From Minwuia thermotolerans (GTDB lineage: Bacteria > Pseudomonadota > Alphaproteobacteria > Minwuiales > Minwuiaceae): a stretch of DNA of 64,000 bases. The position numbers and the translations under genes were made by a program. The stretch is taken from positions 124,001 to 188,000 of the forward strand of contig NZ_PIGG01000034.1 in NCBI RefSeq assembly GCF_002924445.1, written 5' to 3'. Position 1 is the first letter of the stretch. Each line of letters starts with the position of its first letter. Below, in pieces: positions 9,456 to 17,777 of the stretch. The notes beneath the pieces are model-generated. The model was given only the letters and a program-made list of their open reading frames with translations. It was not told the origin of the DNA and did no database searches.

Positions 9456-11467
9456 GCGGGACGCAGGCCGACAGCACCGCCGCGCTGGCGGGGTTCGTGC
9501 GGCGGGTCAGATGGTACCGCAACCGTCTGCGCGCCATGTCGGCGGGAGAGGTCGCTCACCGCGTGCGCGAGATGGCGCGGCGGCAGGTCTCGGCCCGCCG
9601 TCTGCCGTCGTCCGTCACGGCCTTCGATCCGGGCGACATGGCCCTGCCCGAATGGCCGGGCCTGGCCGAGGGCGTCGGCGGCCTTGCTGCCGGCACCAGG
9701 CTGATGACCCAGTGGGCGGCCCATGTCGAGGCTGTCCGCGCCGGGCGGTTCCGTTTTCTCGGTATCGACTGGCCGGAGGCGGCGTCGCCGGGGGAGCCGC
9801 CGGACTGGCATCTGGACCCGGCGACCGGCCGCCGCTGGCCCCCGGACGCCTGGTGCTTCGACATTCCCTATCGTCACGAGACGGACTTCGGCGACGTCAA
9901 GAACGTCTGGGAACTGTCGCGCCTGCAGTACCTGCAGCCGGTGGCCGCCTATGCCGTTGTCGCCGAGGACGACGCCGCGGCCCGGCTCTGCCTGGATCAT
10001 CTTTCCGCCTGGATCGATGCCAATCCGCCCTACAGGGGCGTCAACTGGCCGTCGATGATCGAGCTGGCGTTCAGGGTCGTCAGCATCATCGTCATCGTCA
10101 CCTTGCTGAAGGCGCGGATCGATGCGGCGCTGAGGCGGAAGATCATGCGCGCCCTCTACCAGCACGGCTGGTGGATCGACCGCTTCCCGTCGCGGTTTTC
10201 CTCGGCCAACAACCACCTGGTGGCTGAGGCCGCCGCGCTCTGTCTGCTCGGCTCGCTGGCCCCGGACCTGCCGGGCGCGCGGCGCTGGCGGACCCAGGGG
10301 CGGCGCAGCCTGGAGCGGGAGGTCCTGAACCAGATCGCGCCCGACGGCGTGGGCCGGGAACAGTCGCCGGCCTATGCCGCCCTGACACTGGAATGGCTGC
10401 TGCTTGCCGGCGATCTGGGCCGCCGGACGGGCGAGCCCTTTTCCGGCGACTACTGGCGGCGCATCGCCCGGGCCGGCGAGTTCCTGAAGTGGATTACCGA
10501 CAGCACCGGCGGTCAGCCGCGTATCGGCGATGACGACGACAGCCGCGTCATCGGCAACGGGATGGCGAGCGAAGACACGATCAATTCCGTGCTGGGCTGC
10601 ATCGCCAGCGCCTGCGGCGAGTCCGCCCTGGCGCCTCCGGTTCCGACGGCGCACCTCAGGAACGCGCTGTTCCCCGCGCCGGTCCCGGACCGGCTCTGGC
10701 CCGCCGGCATGCGCCACTTCGCCGAGGGCGGCTATACGGTGGACCGGCGCAACCGGACGGGCGGGGTGCCGGACCATCTGCTGGTCTTCGATCACGGCCC
10801 GGTGGGTTATCTTTCCATCGCAGCCCACGGCCACGCCGACACCCTGGCGCTGTGGCTGCACGTCGACGGGCGGCCGGTGCTGATCGACGCAGGCACCTAC
10901 CTCTATCACGCCGGTCATGCCTGGCGGGACCACTTCCGCGGTACGGTGGCCCACAACACGCTGACCATCGCCGGCGAGAACAGCTCCGAGATCTCCGGTC
11001 CCTTCAACTGGGCGCGCAAGGCCGGGGCGCGCGTCCTCGCGCTGGACGACGATCCCGAGCGCTGGTCGGTGACCGCCGATCATGACGGCTATCTGGAGAC
11101 GCACCGCGTGCGCCATCAACGCCGTGTCGAGCGGACGGGAGCAGGGCGTTTCCGCCTGACCGACAGCCTGACCGGCGCGCCGGGCGACCACCGGGTCGAG
11201 ATCGGCTTCCTGGTCTCGCCGCATTTCCGGGTGGAGGCGTCGGGCACGGGGTTCGTCATCCGCGACGAGAAGGCCACGGCGCTCAGCATCCGCCATGACG
11301 GGCCGCTGTCGGGCTGGGTCGAGACCGGCCGCACCGCGCCCGAGCGTGGCTGGCACTCGCCCGGCTTCGGCGTCCGCGCGCCGGCCCCGCGTATCGTCTT
11401 CGCGGGCGAACTGACGACCGGCACCCCGGTCGTGTTCGGGCTCTCGGTAGGCGAAGGGCAGCCATGA
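9452..11467 (+). CDS. Heparinase II/III family protein (alginate lyase-like)
   Basis: 671 residues, no signal peptide. The N-terminal part is a heparinase-type alpha-helical toroid with NVWELSRLQYLQP and RFSSANNHLVAEAAAL (the Asn-Asn-His is typical). The C-terminal beta domain has AAHGHADTLALWLHVDG near residue 460 and DAGTYLYHAG, the catalytic His/Tyr region of family members. Proteins of this kind sit in many alphaproteobacterial capsule and exopolysaccharide clusters. The absence of an export signal distinguishes it from the secreted paralogue at 5044. It is translationally coupled to the glycosyltransferase before it. Cleavage or epimerase-like processing of a uronate polymer is inferred. 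Confidence 0.82.
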   Translation: MSGTQADSTAALAGFVRRVRWYRNRLRAMSAGEVAHRVREMARRQVSARRLPSSVTAFDPGDMALPEWPGLAEGVGGLAAGTRLMTQWAAHVEAVRAGRFRFLGIDWPEAASPGEPPDWHLDPATGRRWPPDAWCFDIPYRHETDFGDVKNVWELSRLQYLQPVAAYAVVAEDDAAARLCLDHLSAWIDANPPYRGVNWPSMIELAFRVVSIIVIVTLLKARIDAALRRKIMRALYQHGWWIDRFPSRFSSANNHLVAEAAALCLLGSLAPDLPGARRWRTQGRRSLEREVLNQIAPDGVGREQSPAYAALTLEWLLLAGDLGRRTGEPFSGDYWRRIARAGEFLKWITDSTGGQPRIGDDDDSRVIGNGMASEDTINSVLGCIASACGESALAPPVPTAHLRNALFPAPVPDRLWPAGMRHFAEGGYTVDRRNRTGGVPDHLLVFDHGPVGYLSIAAHGHADTLALWLHVDGRPVLIDAGTYLYHAGHAWRDHFRGTVAHNTLTIAGENSSEISGPFNWARKAGARVLALDDDPERWSVTADHDGYLETHRVRHQRRVERTGAGRFRLTDSLTGAPGDHRVEIGFLVSPHFRVEASGTGFVIRDEKATALSIRHDGPLSGWVETGRTAPERGWHSPGFGVRAPAPRIVFAGELTTGTPVVFGLSVGEGQP

Positions 11468-11528
11468 TTGCGATGGACGAAGGGGCCGCTATGCTCGGCG
11501 CCGCGGGATCAGGAGGGAAGGAAAGGCC

Positions 11529-12842
11529 ATGCGCCTGAGCGTCTTCGGCATGGGTTATGTCGGCAATGTGTCGGCGGCGTGCTTCGCCGCGGACGGCCAC
11601 CACGTGATCGGCGTCGATCCCAACGAGACCAAGGTGGGCCTGATCAATGACGCCCGTTCGCCGATCGTCGAACCGGGCCTGGCCGAGCTGATCGAGGAGG
11701 GCGTGAGGGCCGGGCGGCTGCGCGCCGTGACCGATCCGGCCGAGGCCGTGCGGCACACCGAGCTGTCGATGGTCTGCGTCGGCACGCCCAGTCAGGCGAA
11801 CGGCAATCTGGACCTGCAGTATCTGGTTCGCGTCTGCGAGGAGATCGGCGCCTGCCTGAAGGACAAGGACGACTTCCACATCGTTGTCATCCGCTCGACC
11901 ATGCTGCCGGGCACGATCCGGGAAACGGTGCAGCCGGTGCTGGAGCGGGCTTCGGGCAAGAAGGCGGGCCAGGGCTTCGGCCTCTGCAACAACCCCGAAT
12001 TCCTGCGCGAGGGCTCGGCCGTGCGCGACTTCCGCGAGCCGCCCAAGACCGTGATCGGGGAAAGCGACGACCGCGCCGGCGCGGCCCTGGCCGGGCTCTA
12101 CGCCCATCTCGACGCGCCGCTGATCCGCACCGAAATCGAGGTCGCGGAGATGGTGAAGTACGCCGACAACGCCTGGCACGCGGTCAAGGTGACCTTCGGC
12201 AACGAGATCGGCGCGATTTCCAAGCGTCTCGGCATCGACAGCCACAGGGTCATGGACATTTTCTGCCAGGACACCAAGCTCAACATCTCGCCCTATTACC
12301 TGAAGCCCGGCTTCGCCTTCGGCGGCTCCTGCCTGCCGAAGGATCTGCGCGCCATCACCTACAAGGCGCGCGAACTCGACCTGCCGGTGCACATGCTGAA
12401 CGCGGTGCTGCCGTCCAACCGCTGGCAGGTGGAGACCGGCGTCGACATGATCCTGTCGAAGGGCCGGCGGAAGGTCGGCGTGCTCGGCTTCAGCTTCAAG
12501 GCCAATACCGACGACCTGCGCGAAAGCCCGCTGGTGGAGGTGATCGAGCGGCTGCTGGGCAAGGGCATGGACCTCAAGCTCTACGACCGCAACGTCTCGC
12601 TGGCCCGGCTGACCGGCGGCAACCGCGACTACATCATGAAGGCGATCCCGCACATCTCGAACCTGATGGTCGATTCGGTCGAGGAGGTGATCGATCACGC
12701 CGAGGTGCTCGTGATCGGCAATGGCGACCCCGCCTTCCGCCAGGTGCCGGACCGGATGAAGGACGGCCAGGTGCTGGTCGATTTCGTCCGCGTCATGGAC
12801 GCGAAGAGCGAGCCCGGCCGCTATGACGGCGTGGCGTGGTAG
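11529..12842 (+). CDS. algD: GDP-mannose/UDP-glucose 6-dehydrogenase, AlgD-like
   Basis: 437 residues. N-terminal NAD-binding Rossmann motif FGMGYVGNVSAACFAADG, central domain with EVAEMVKYADNAWHAVKVTF, and the catalytic cysteine in AFGGSCLPKD at residue 268, the same number as the catalytic Cys of Pseudomonas AlgD. The C-terminal domain has GVLGFSFKANTDDLRESP. Similarity to AlgD runs end to end (for example SPIVEPGLAEL, NPEFLREG, and the C-terminal VLVIGNGD), which favours GDP-mannose over UDP-glucose. The product would be a hexuronate nucleotide sugar (GDP-mannuronate) for the local exopolysaccharide. No alg44, alg8 or algE genes are seen, so this is not a classic alginate operon. A GGAAGGAAAGG site precedes the start. 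Confidence 0.82.
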   Translation: MRLSVFGMGYVGNVSAACFAADGHHVIGVDPNETKVGLINDARSPIVEPGLAELIEEGVRAGRLRAVTDPAEAVRHTELSMVCVGTPSQANGNLDLQYLVRVCEEIGACLKDKDDFHIVVIRSTMLPGTIRETVQPVLERASGKKAGQGFGLCNNPEFLREGSAVRDFREPPKTVIGESDDRAGAALAGLYAHLDAPLIRTEIEVAEMVKYADNAWHAVKVTFGNEIGAISKRLGIDSHRVMDIFCQDTKLNISPYYLKPGFAFGGSCLPKDLRAITYKARELDLPVHMLNAVLPSNRWQVETGVDMILSKGRRKVGVLGFSFKANTDDLRESPLVEVIERLLGKGMDLKLYDRNVSLARLTGGNRDYIMKAIPHISNLMVDSVEEVIDHAEVLVIGNGDPAFRQVPDRMKDGQVLVDFVRVMDAKSEPGRYDGVAW

Positions 12843-14046
12843 CTCCGTGAGAGGGGACAAGCCGCGACGCGTCCTGTTCATCGTCGAGAACCTGCCCAGC
12901 CCGTTCGACCGGCGCGTCTGGCAGGAGGCGACGACGCTGCACGAACATGGCTACGAGGTCACGATCATCTGCCCCACCGGCAAGGGCTACGAGACCAAGC
13001 GCGAGGTCATCGACGGCATCCACATCCTTCGCCACAGCCTGCCGCTCGACGCCAGGGGCGCGGCGGGCTACGCGCTGGAATACACGGCGGCGCTGTTCTG
13101 GGAGTTCGTGCTGGCCTGGCGGGTGTTCCTGACCCGCGGTTTCGACGCCATCCACGCCTGCAACCCGCCCGACAACATCTTCCTTGTCGGCGGCTTCTTC
13201 AAGCTGCTGTTCCGGAAGAAATTCCTGTTCGACCACCACGATATCAACCCCGAGCTCTACGAGGCGAAGTTCGGACGGCGCGATTTCTTCTACCGCGTCA
13301 TGCTGGCCTGGGAGCGCTGGACCTTCCGCACCGCCGACGTCTCCATCGCCACCAACGAGAGCTACCGGCGGATCGCCATCGAGCGGGGGAAGATGGATCC
13401 GGAGAAGGTCTTCGTCGTCCGCTCCGGCCCCAGCCTGGAGCGGCTGAAGATCATGCCGCCCGTGCCGGAGCTGAAGCAGGGGCGAGACTACCTGGTCGGC
13501 TATGTCGGCGTCATGGGCGCGCAGGAGGGGCTGGACCTGCTGCTGCAGGCGGTCCGTCACATCGTCCACGGGAAAGGCAGGACCGACGTGCATTTCGGCC
13601 TCGTCGGCGGCGGGCCGGAGCTGGATGACCTGAAGCGCATGGCAGCCGAGCTGGAGGTCGCGGACTACGTCACCTTCACCGGGCGCGCGCCGGACCAGAC
13701 GCTGCTGGAGATGCTGAACACGGCGGATGTCTGCGTGAACCCGGACACCTTCAACGAGATGAACGACAAGTCGACCATGAACAAGATCGTGGAATACATG
13801 GCGCTGGGGAAGCCGATCGTGCAGTTCGACCTGACGGAAGGCCGTTTCTCGGCGCAGGAGGCATCGCGCTACGCGAAGCGCAACGACCCGGAAGACATGG
13901 CGGAGAAGATCCTGGAACTGCTCGCCGATCCGGAGAAGCGGGCGCGCATGGGCGCGTTCGGCCGCCGCCGGGTCGAAGAGGAACTGAGCTGGGATCACGA
14001 GGTTCCGCGCCTGCTGGCCGCCTATGACGCCCTCTTCCGGTCCTGA
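12823..14046 (+). CDS. Glycosyltransferase family 4
   Basis: 407 residues from ATG 12823, which overlaps the AlgD-like gene by 20 bases; GTG 12847 is an alternative with 399 residues. The N-terminal acceptor domain begins VLFIVENLPSPFDRRVW and contains DHHDINPELYEAKF. The C-terminal donor domain has GYVGVMGAQEGLDLLL, GGGPELDDLK and the EX7E-like region around FNEMNDKSTMNKIVEYMALG. This subgroup is common in exopolysaccharide loci. It acts in the cytoplasm on a lipid-linked intermediate by inference. The coding overlap on both sides (20 bases with the gene before, 23 with the gene after) supports a single operon from 8238 to 15094. Confidence 0.86.
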   Translation: MTAWRGSSVRGDKPRRVLFIVENLPSPFDRRVWQEATTLHEHGYEVTIICPTGKGYETKREVIDGIHILRHSLPLDARGAAGYALEYTAALFWEFVLAWRVFLTRGFDAIHACNPPDNIFLVGGFFKLLFRKKFLFDHHDINPELYEAKFGRRDFFYRVMLAWERWTFRTADVSIATNESYRRIAIERGKMDPEKVFVVRSGPSLERLKIMPPVPELKQGRDYLVGYVGVMGAQEGLDLLLQAVRHIVHGKGRTDVHFGLVGGGPELDDLKRMAAELEVADYVTFTGRAPDQTLLEMLNTADVCVNPDTFNEMNDKSTMNKIVEYMALGKPIVQFDLTEGRFSAQEASRYAKRNDPEDMAEKILELLADPEKRARMGAFGRRRVEEELSWDHEVPRLLAAYDALFRS

Positions 14047-15094
14047 GTCGGGTCAGGGCTGGGCCGTGCTGCTGGTCGGTGCGGCGCTGCTGCTGACGGC
14101 GCTGACGGGGCTCAACTTCTTCGCCCTCGACCGTTATCAGCCGACGGGGCCGGCGGTCGAGCTGCTGCCGCCGGGCGGCGTCGTGCTCGACAATCCCGAC
14201 CGCGAGGGCATCGAGCGGCTGGACCTCGACGTGCCGCTGGACCCGGCGACGCCCTTCGTCCGCATCCGCGCCGTGGCCGGGGCGGTCGGCATCGTCGCCG
14301 GTCCGCGGCCCTGGCAGCGCGGGCGGGTGGTCTTCGTCAAGCGCGATCGGGAAGGCCGGGGACGCTGGGATCTGCCCCATGTCGTCGCTTTGCTGAAGGG
14401 CGAACGGCCGGGGCGGACCTACGCGGCGGTCTTTGCCGCCAGCCCCGGCACGGCCAGCCTGCAGCTCCGCCTGGAACTGCTGAAGGCGGCGGGGCGGCTC
14501 GAGGTGCATTCGGTCACCGCGACGCCTTTGGCGGAAGCGCCCGGGTTCCGGCCCGCCGCCGCCTTCCTGACCGGCGGCTGGGCGCTGCTGGCGCTGGCGG
14601 TGACGGTATGGGCCGGCATGCGCATTCGCGGGCGGCGCTGGCTGGCCGGATTCTGCTGGCTGGTCGGTGCGACCGCGTTGACTCTGAGCGTGCTGCCGGG
14701 GGAGGCCACGGCGCCGGCCCGCGACGTCACCGCGGGCGCCGTCGACCTGGTCGCCAGCGAAACGGCGACGGCGCGGGAGAGGCAGGCCGCCATCTCGGCC
14801 AACATGTTTTCCATCGCCAAGGCGGGACACGTGCTGATGTTCCTGGGCGTGGGTTTCGCCTTCGGCCTGGCGCGGGGGCGCTCGAGCCCCTTCGCGATCT
14901 GGCTGCTGGCCATCGGATTCGCCGCACTCTGCGAGATGCTGCAGCTCTACAGCCCCAACCGCGCGCCCGCCGGTTTCGACCTGATGCTCAACACCGTCAG
15001 CGCCAGCGTCGGCTTTGTCGCCGGATGTTTTGTGCTCGCCTTCGTCGCGCGGTTCAGGCGTCGGGATATCTGGATCGCTACGCGGCCTTTGTGA
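14024..15094 (+). CDS. VanZ-like membrane protein of the exopolysaccharide locus
   Basis: 356 residues. One helix at residues about 13-33, a periplasmic region of roughly 140 residues, and then about five helices. The VanZ-like part is the C-terminal third: IAKAGHVLMFLGVGFAFGL near residue 264, then CEMLQLYSPNRAPAGFD and LMLNTVSASVGF, with the family's conserved His, Glu and Asp. VanZ-type proteins of this form are frequent last genes of exopolysaccharide operons in alphaproteobacteria, but their biochemical role is unknown. It overlaps the upstream gene by 23 bases, and its 3' end overlaps the convergent MEMO1-AMMECR1 gene by 17 bases. Confidence 0.75.
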   Translation: MTPSSGPESGQGWAVLLVGAALLLTALTGLNFFALDRYQPTGPAVELLPPGGVVLDNPDREGIERLDLDVPLDPATPFVRIRAVAGAVGIVAGPRPWQRGRVVFVKRDREGRGRWDLPHVVALLKGERPGRTYAAVFAASPGTASLQLRLELLKAAGRLEVHSVTATPLAEAPGFRPAAAFLTGGWALLALAVTVWAGMRIRGRRWLAGFCWLVGATALTLSVLPGEATAPARDVTAGAVDLVASETATARERQAAISANMFSIAKAGHVLMFLGVGFAFGLARGRSSPFAIWLLAIGFAALCEMLQLYSPNRAPAGFDLMLNTVSASVGFVAGCFVLAFVARFRRRDIWIATRPL

Positions 15095-16475
15095 ACAGGC
15101 TCCGGGGCACCGGACCGCCGAAGGTCTCGGTGGTGTAGCGCCAGACCTTCACCTCGGCCGACCAGTGATCGCGCGGCAGGCCGGCCTTCACCTTCAGGCC
15201 GGCGAGGAAGTTCTCCGGCGTGTCGAGGCTTTCCCAGACCTTGGGCAGGAAGGTGCCGCGGCGTTCCCCGTCCTGCAGGATCAATCCGTCGACGCCGGGG
15301 CGAAGCTGCGCCAGCAGGCGGGCCTCGTCGCCGAAGGTCAGCGGCGCGGGCGCGGAGAGCACCGAGATCTCGATCTCGCTGTCGCGGAACTCGGCCACCG
15401 TCAGCGGGTCGAAACGGGGATCCTCGAAGCCGGCCGAGACGGCGTTCCAGGCGATGTCCTCGGCCAGCGGTCGGTGCGCCTTGAGCGAGCCGATGCAGCC
15501 GCGCAGCCGCTTCTTCAGGTTCAGCGTCACGAAGCTCGCGCCCATGGTGCGGAGTTCGTGCGGGAAGGTTTCCAGGTTCACCGCGGGCCGCTTGTTGCGC
15601 GCCAGCCGCACGCCCAGCGCCCGCGCCGCCGTGGTGACCATGAGGTCACGATGGCTGTCGGCAAAGCGGGAGCCGTCGGAAGGGGTGAGCGCCCAGGCGC
15701 CGTAGCCCACCACGCGGTCCCTGCTGCCGGCGGTGTCGCCGGAATTGCGCACGTCGAGTTCGGTGATCCGAAGGCCCAGCCGCGCAGCCAGCAGCAGGAG
15801 ACCGTTGACCGGACGGCTGCCGCAGGCCTGCTCCGGTCCGAAGCTGCCAGCCTTCATGAGGCCAATCTTGCGCGCGGTCTCGCCGTCTATCCGCCGGGCC
15901 GTGTCGTAATCGTGGAAATGCGAGAGGTCTGTGGAGATGACGATCAGGGTCTCGTCGCCGCCCCAGACGCTTTCCAGCAGGTCCGCCACCTGCTCGGGCC
16001 GGGCGTCGCCGACCACGACGGGCACCAGCGTGAAATCGCCCAGAACACGCTGCAGGAAGGGCAGGTGGACCTCCAGGCTGTGCTCCTGCGCATGGGCGTC
16101 GTCGCGGGTCTCGGTGTCGGGACGCGCGGCCAGCCGGTCGATGATCTCGCGGTCGAGCTTCACCGGCCCGAGCGGCGTGTCGAAGGCGTCGACCGACGGC
16201 AGGGCAAAGCCGCGGAAGGCCACCCGGTGGGCGGGGCCCAGCAGGATGACGCGGCTGAACCGCTTCGGCTCCTGCGCCACGCGCGCGTAGGCGCTGGCCG
16301 CCACGGCGCCGGAGTAGACGTAGCCGGCGTGCGGGGCGATGATCGCCTTCGGAACCATCACCGGCCCGGCCATGCGGCTCTCCGCCTCTGCCAGCAGGCC
16401 GTCGACGCTCTGCATCAGGGCCTCGCGGCCGCCGGGATAGAAGGCGCCGGCCACCGCGGCAGGTCTCGTATTCAT
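15078..16475 (-). CDS. AmmeMemoRadiSam proteins B and A fused (MEMO1 + AMMECR1)
   Basis: 465 residues with two domains. Residues 1-265 are MEMO1-like: IIAPHAGYVYSG at 45-56, EHSLEVHLPFLQ and STDLSHFHDY supply the His/Cys-rich site related to class III extradiol dioxygenases. Residues about 285-465 are AMMECR1-like with the signature KRLRGCIGSLKAHRPL. In most genomes these are separate AmmeMemoRadiSam proteins B and A. The system's chemistry is not established; a link to radical-based modification is inferred from the partner. The start at 16475 has GGGAGG eight bases upstream; ATG 16481 is too close. It is divergent from the radical SAM gene by 69 bases, completing the three-part system. Confidence 0.88.
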   Translation of the reverse strand: MNTRPAAVAGAFYPGGREALMQSVDGLLAEAESRMAGPVMVPKAIIAPHAGYVYSGAVAASAYARVAQEPKRFSRVILLGPAHRVAFRGFALPSVDAFDTPLGPVKLDREIIDRLAARPDTETRDDAHAQEHSLEVHLPFLQRVLGDFTLVPVVVGDARPEQVADLLESVWGGDETLIVISTDLSHFHDYDTARRIDGETARKIGLMKAGSFGPEQACGSRPVNGLLLLAARLGLRITELDVRNSGDTAGSRDRVVGYGAWALTPSDGSRFADSHRDLMVTTAARALGVRLARNKRPAVNLETFPHELRTMGASFVTLNLKKRLRGCIGSLKAHRPLAEDIAWNAVSAGFEDPRFDPLTVAEFRDSEIEISVLSAPAPLTFGDEARLLAQLRPGVDGLILQDGERRGTFLPKVWESLDTPENFLAGLKVKAGLPRDHWSAEVKVWRYTTETFGGPVPRSLFTKAA

Positions 16476-16544
16476 CGCCATTGCCTCCCGATCACCAGAA
16501 CCCCAAATATGCCATAATTCCCCGAACCACACGACAGGAGCGCC

Positions 16545-17633
16545 ATGCTCGATCATGTAGGCACCGTGCCGGGCCGATACTACTCCATGCAGCCGGACGG
16601 GCGCGTCCGCTGCGAGGTCTGCCCGCGCTATTGCCGGCTCCAGGACGGCCAGCGCGGCCTGTGCTTCATCCGCAAGCGCGAGGGCGAGCAGATGGTGCTC
16701 ACCTCCTATGGCCGCTCGTCGGGGTTCTGCATCGATCCCATCGAGAAGAAGCCGCTCAACCATTTCTTCCCCGGCACCTCGGTGCTGAGTTTCGGCACCG
16801 CCGGCTGCAACCTGACCTGCAAGTTCTGCCAGAACCACGACATGTCGAAGAGCCGGGAGATGGACACGCTGGCCGACGCCGCGCCGCCGCAGATGCTGGC
16901 CGACACGGCGAAGCGGCTGGGCTGCCGCTCCATGGCCTATACCTACAACGACCCGGTGATCTTCCTGGAGTACGCCGTCGACACGGCCATCGCCTGCCGC
17001 GAGGCGGGTGTGAAGAACGTCGCGGTCACCGCGGGCTATATCTGCGCCGAGCCGCGCGAGGAGTTCTACCGCCACATGGACGCGGCGAACGTGGACCTGA
17101 AGGCGTTCACCGAGGACTTCTACCGCAAGGTCACCGGCTCGGAACTGGCGCCGGTCAAGGAGACGCTGGCCTATCTGGTCAACGAGACGGACGTCTGGGT
17201 CGAGATCACCACGCTGCTGATCCCGGACGAGAACGACTCGGAGGCCGAGATCGAGGAGATGACGCAATGGGTCGTGGCGGCCCTCGGCCCCGACGTGCCC
17301 ATGCACTTCACCGCCTTCCACCCGGACTTCCGCATGATGGACAAGGAGCGGACCCCGCCCGGTTCGCTCCACCGCGCCCGGCGCATCGCCCTGAAGAACG
17401 GCGTCCGCCATGTCTATGTCGGCAACATCCATGACGAGGCGGCGCAGTCGACCTGGTGCCACGGCTGCGGGACGAAGGTGATCGGCCGCGACTGGCACCG
17501 GCTCTCGGACTGGCGGCTGGATCACCGCGGCGCCTGCGTGAACTGCGGCACGCAGCTGCCCGGCCGCTTCGACGGCCCGCCTGGCGACTGGGGCCGCCGC
17601 CGCCAGCGCGTGGTGATGCGTCAGGGGGCATAG
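16545..17633 (+). CDS. amrS: AmmeMemoRadiSam system radical SAM enzyme
   Basis: 362 residues. The radical SAM cluster motif CNLTCKFC places the three iron-sulfur ligands at Cys88, Cys92 and Cys95. Four more cysteines occur at 23, 26, 30 and 40 (CEVCPRYC), and two CxxC pairs lie near the C-terminus (CHGCG, CVNCG), consistent with additional metal sites. PflA-like features such as YTYNDP and HFTAFHPD are present. AmrS proteins accompany AMMECR1 and MEMO1 homologues, encoded here divergently. A clear AGGAG lies upstream of the start. Function is known only at the family level: generation of a 5'-deoxyadenosyl radical for an unidentified substrate. Confidence 0.9.
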   Translation: MLDHVGTVPGRYYSMQPDGRVRCEVCPRYCRLQDGQRGLCFIRKREGEQMVLTSYGRSSGFCIDPIEKKPLNHFFPGTSVLSFGTAGCNLTCKFCQNHDMSKSREMDTLADAAPPQMLADTAKRLGCRSMAYTYNDPVIFLEYAVDTAIACREAGVKNVAVTAGYICAEPREEFYRHMDAANVDLKAFTEDFYRKVTGSELAPVKETLAYLVNETDVWVEITTLLIPDENDSEAEIEEMTQWVVAALGPDVPMHFTAFHPDFRMMDKERTPPGSLHRARRIALKNGVRHVYVGNIHDEAAQSTWCHGCGTKVIGRDWHRLSDWRLDHRGACVNCGTQLPGRFDGPPGDWGRRRQRVVMRQGA

Positions 17634-17655
17634 GACGCATTGACGCCCCGGCGAT

Positions 17656-17753
17656 GTCATGCCCGCCTCGTGCGGGCATCCGGGAAGAGTCGATGGCTGC
17701 TCCCGAGCTTGCACCGCTGTCCCGACCGGACCCCCGCACAAGGCGGGGGTGAC
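17656..17753. repeat. Dispersed GTCA...TGAC palindromic repeat, copy 1
   Basis: An intergenic element bounded by GTCA and TGAC. The left hairpin has arms ATGCCCGC (17659-17666) and GCGGGCAT (17672-17679); the right hairpin has arms ACCCCCGC (17730-17737) and GCGGGGGT (17743-17750). The inner edges also mirror each other (TCCGG and CCGGA). It lies downstream of amrS and downstream of the convergent enolase-family gene. Copies at 35328 and 49968 share this layout. It could act as a bidirectional terminator or mRNA stabiliser, or be a REP-like element; the role is inferred. Confidence 0.8.
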
Positions 17754-17777
17754 GCGGGGAAACGGCGATGGCGCGAT

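Noticed and set aside
9422-11356. A 644-codon minus-strand frame opposite the second heparinase-like gene
   Set aside because: Low-complexity product with no recognisable fold; the plus-strand gene is supported by motifs and coupled translation.
11529-12842. A classic alginate operon
   Set aside because: Only the AlgD-like dehydrogenase is present; alg8, alg44, algK and other alg genes are not seen in the window.
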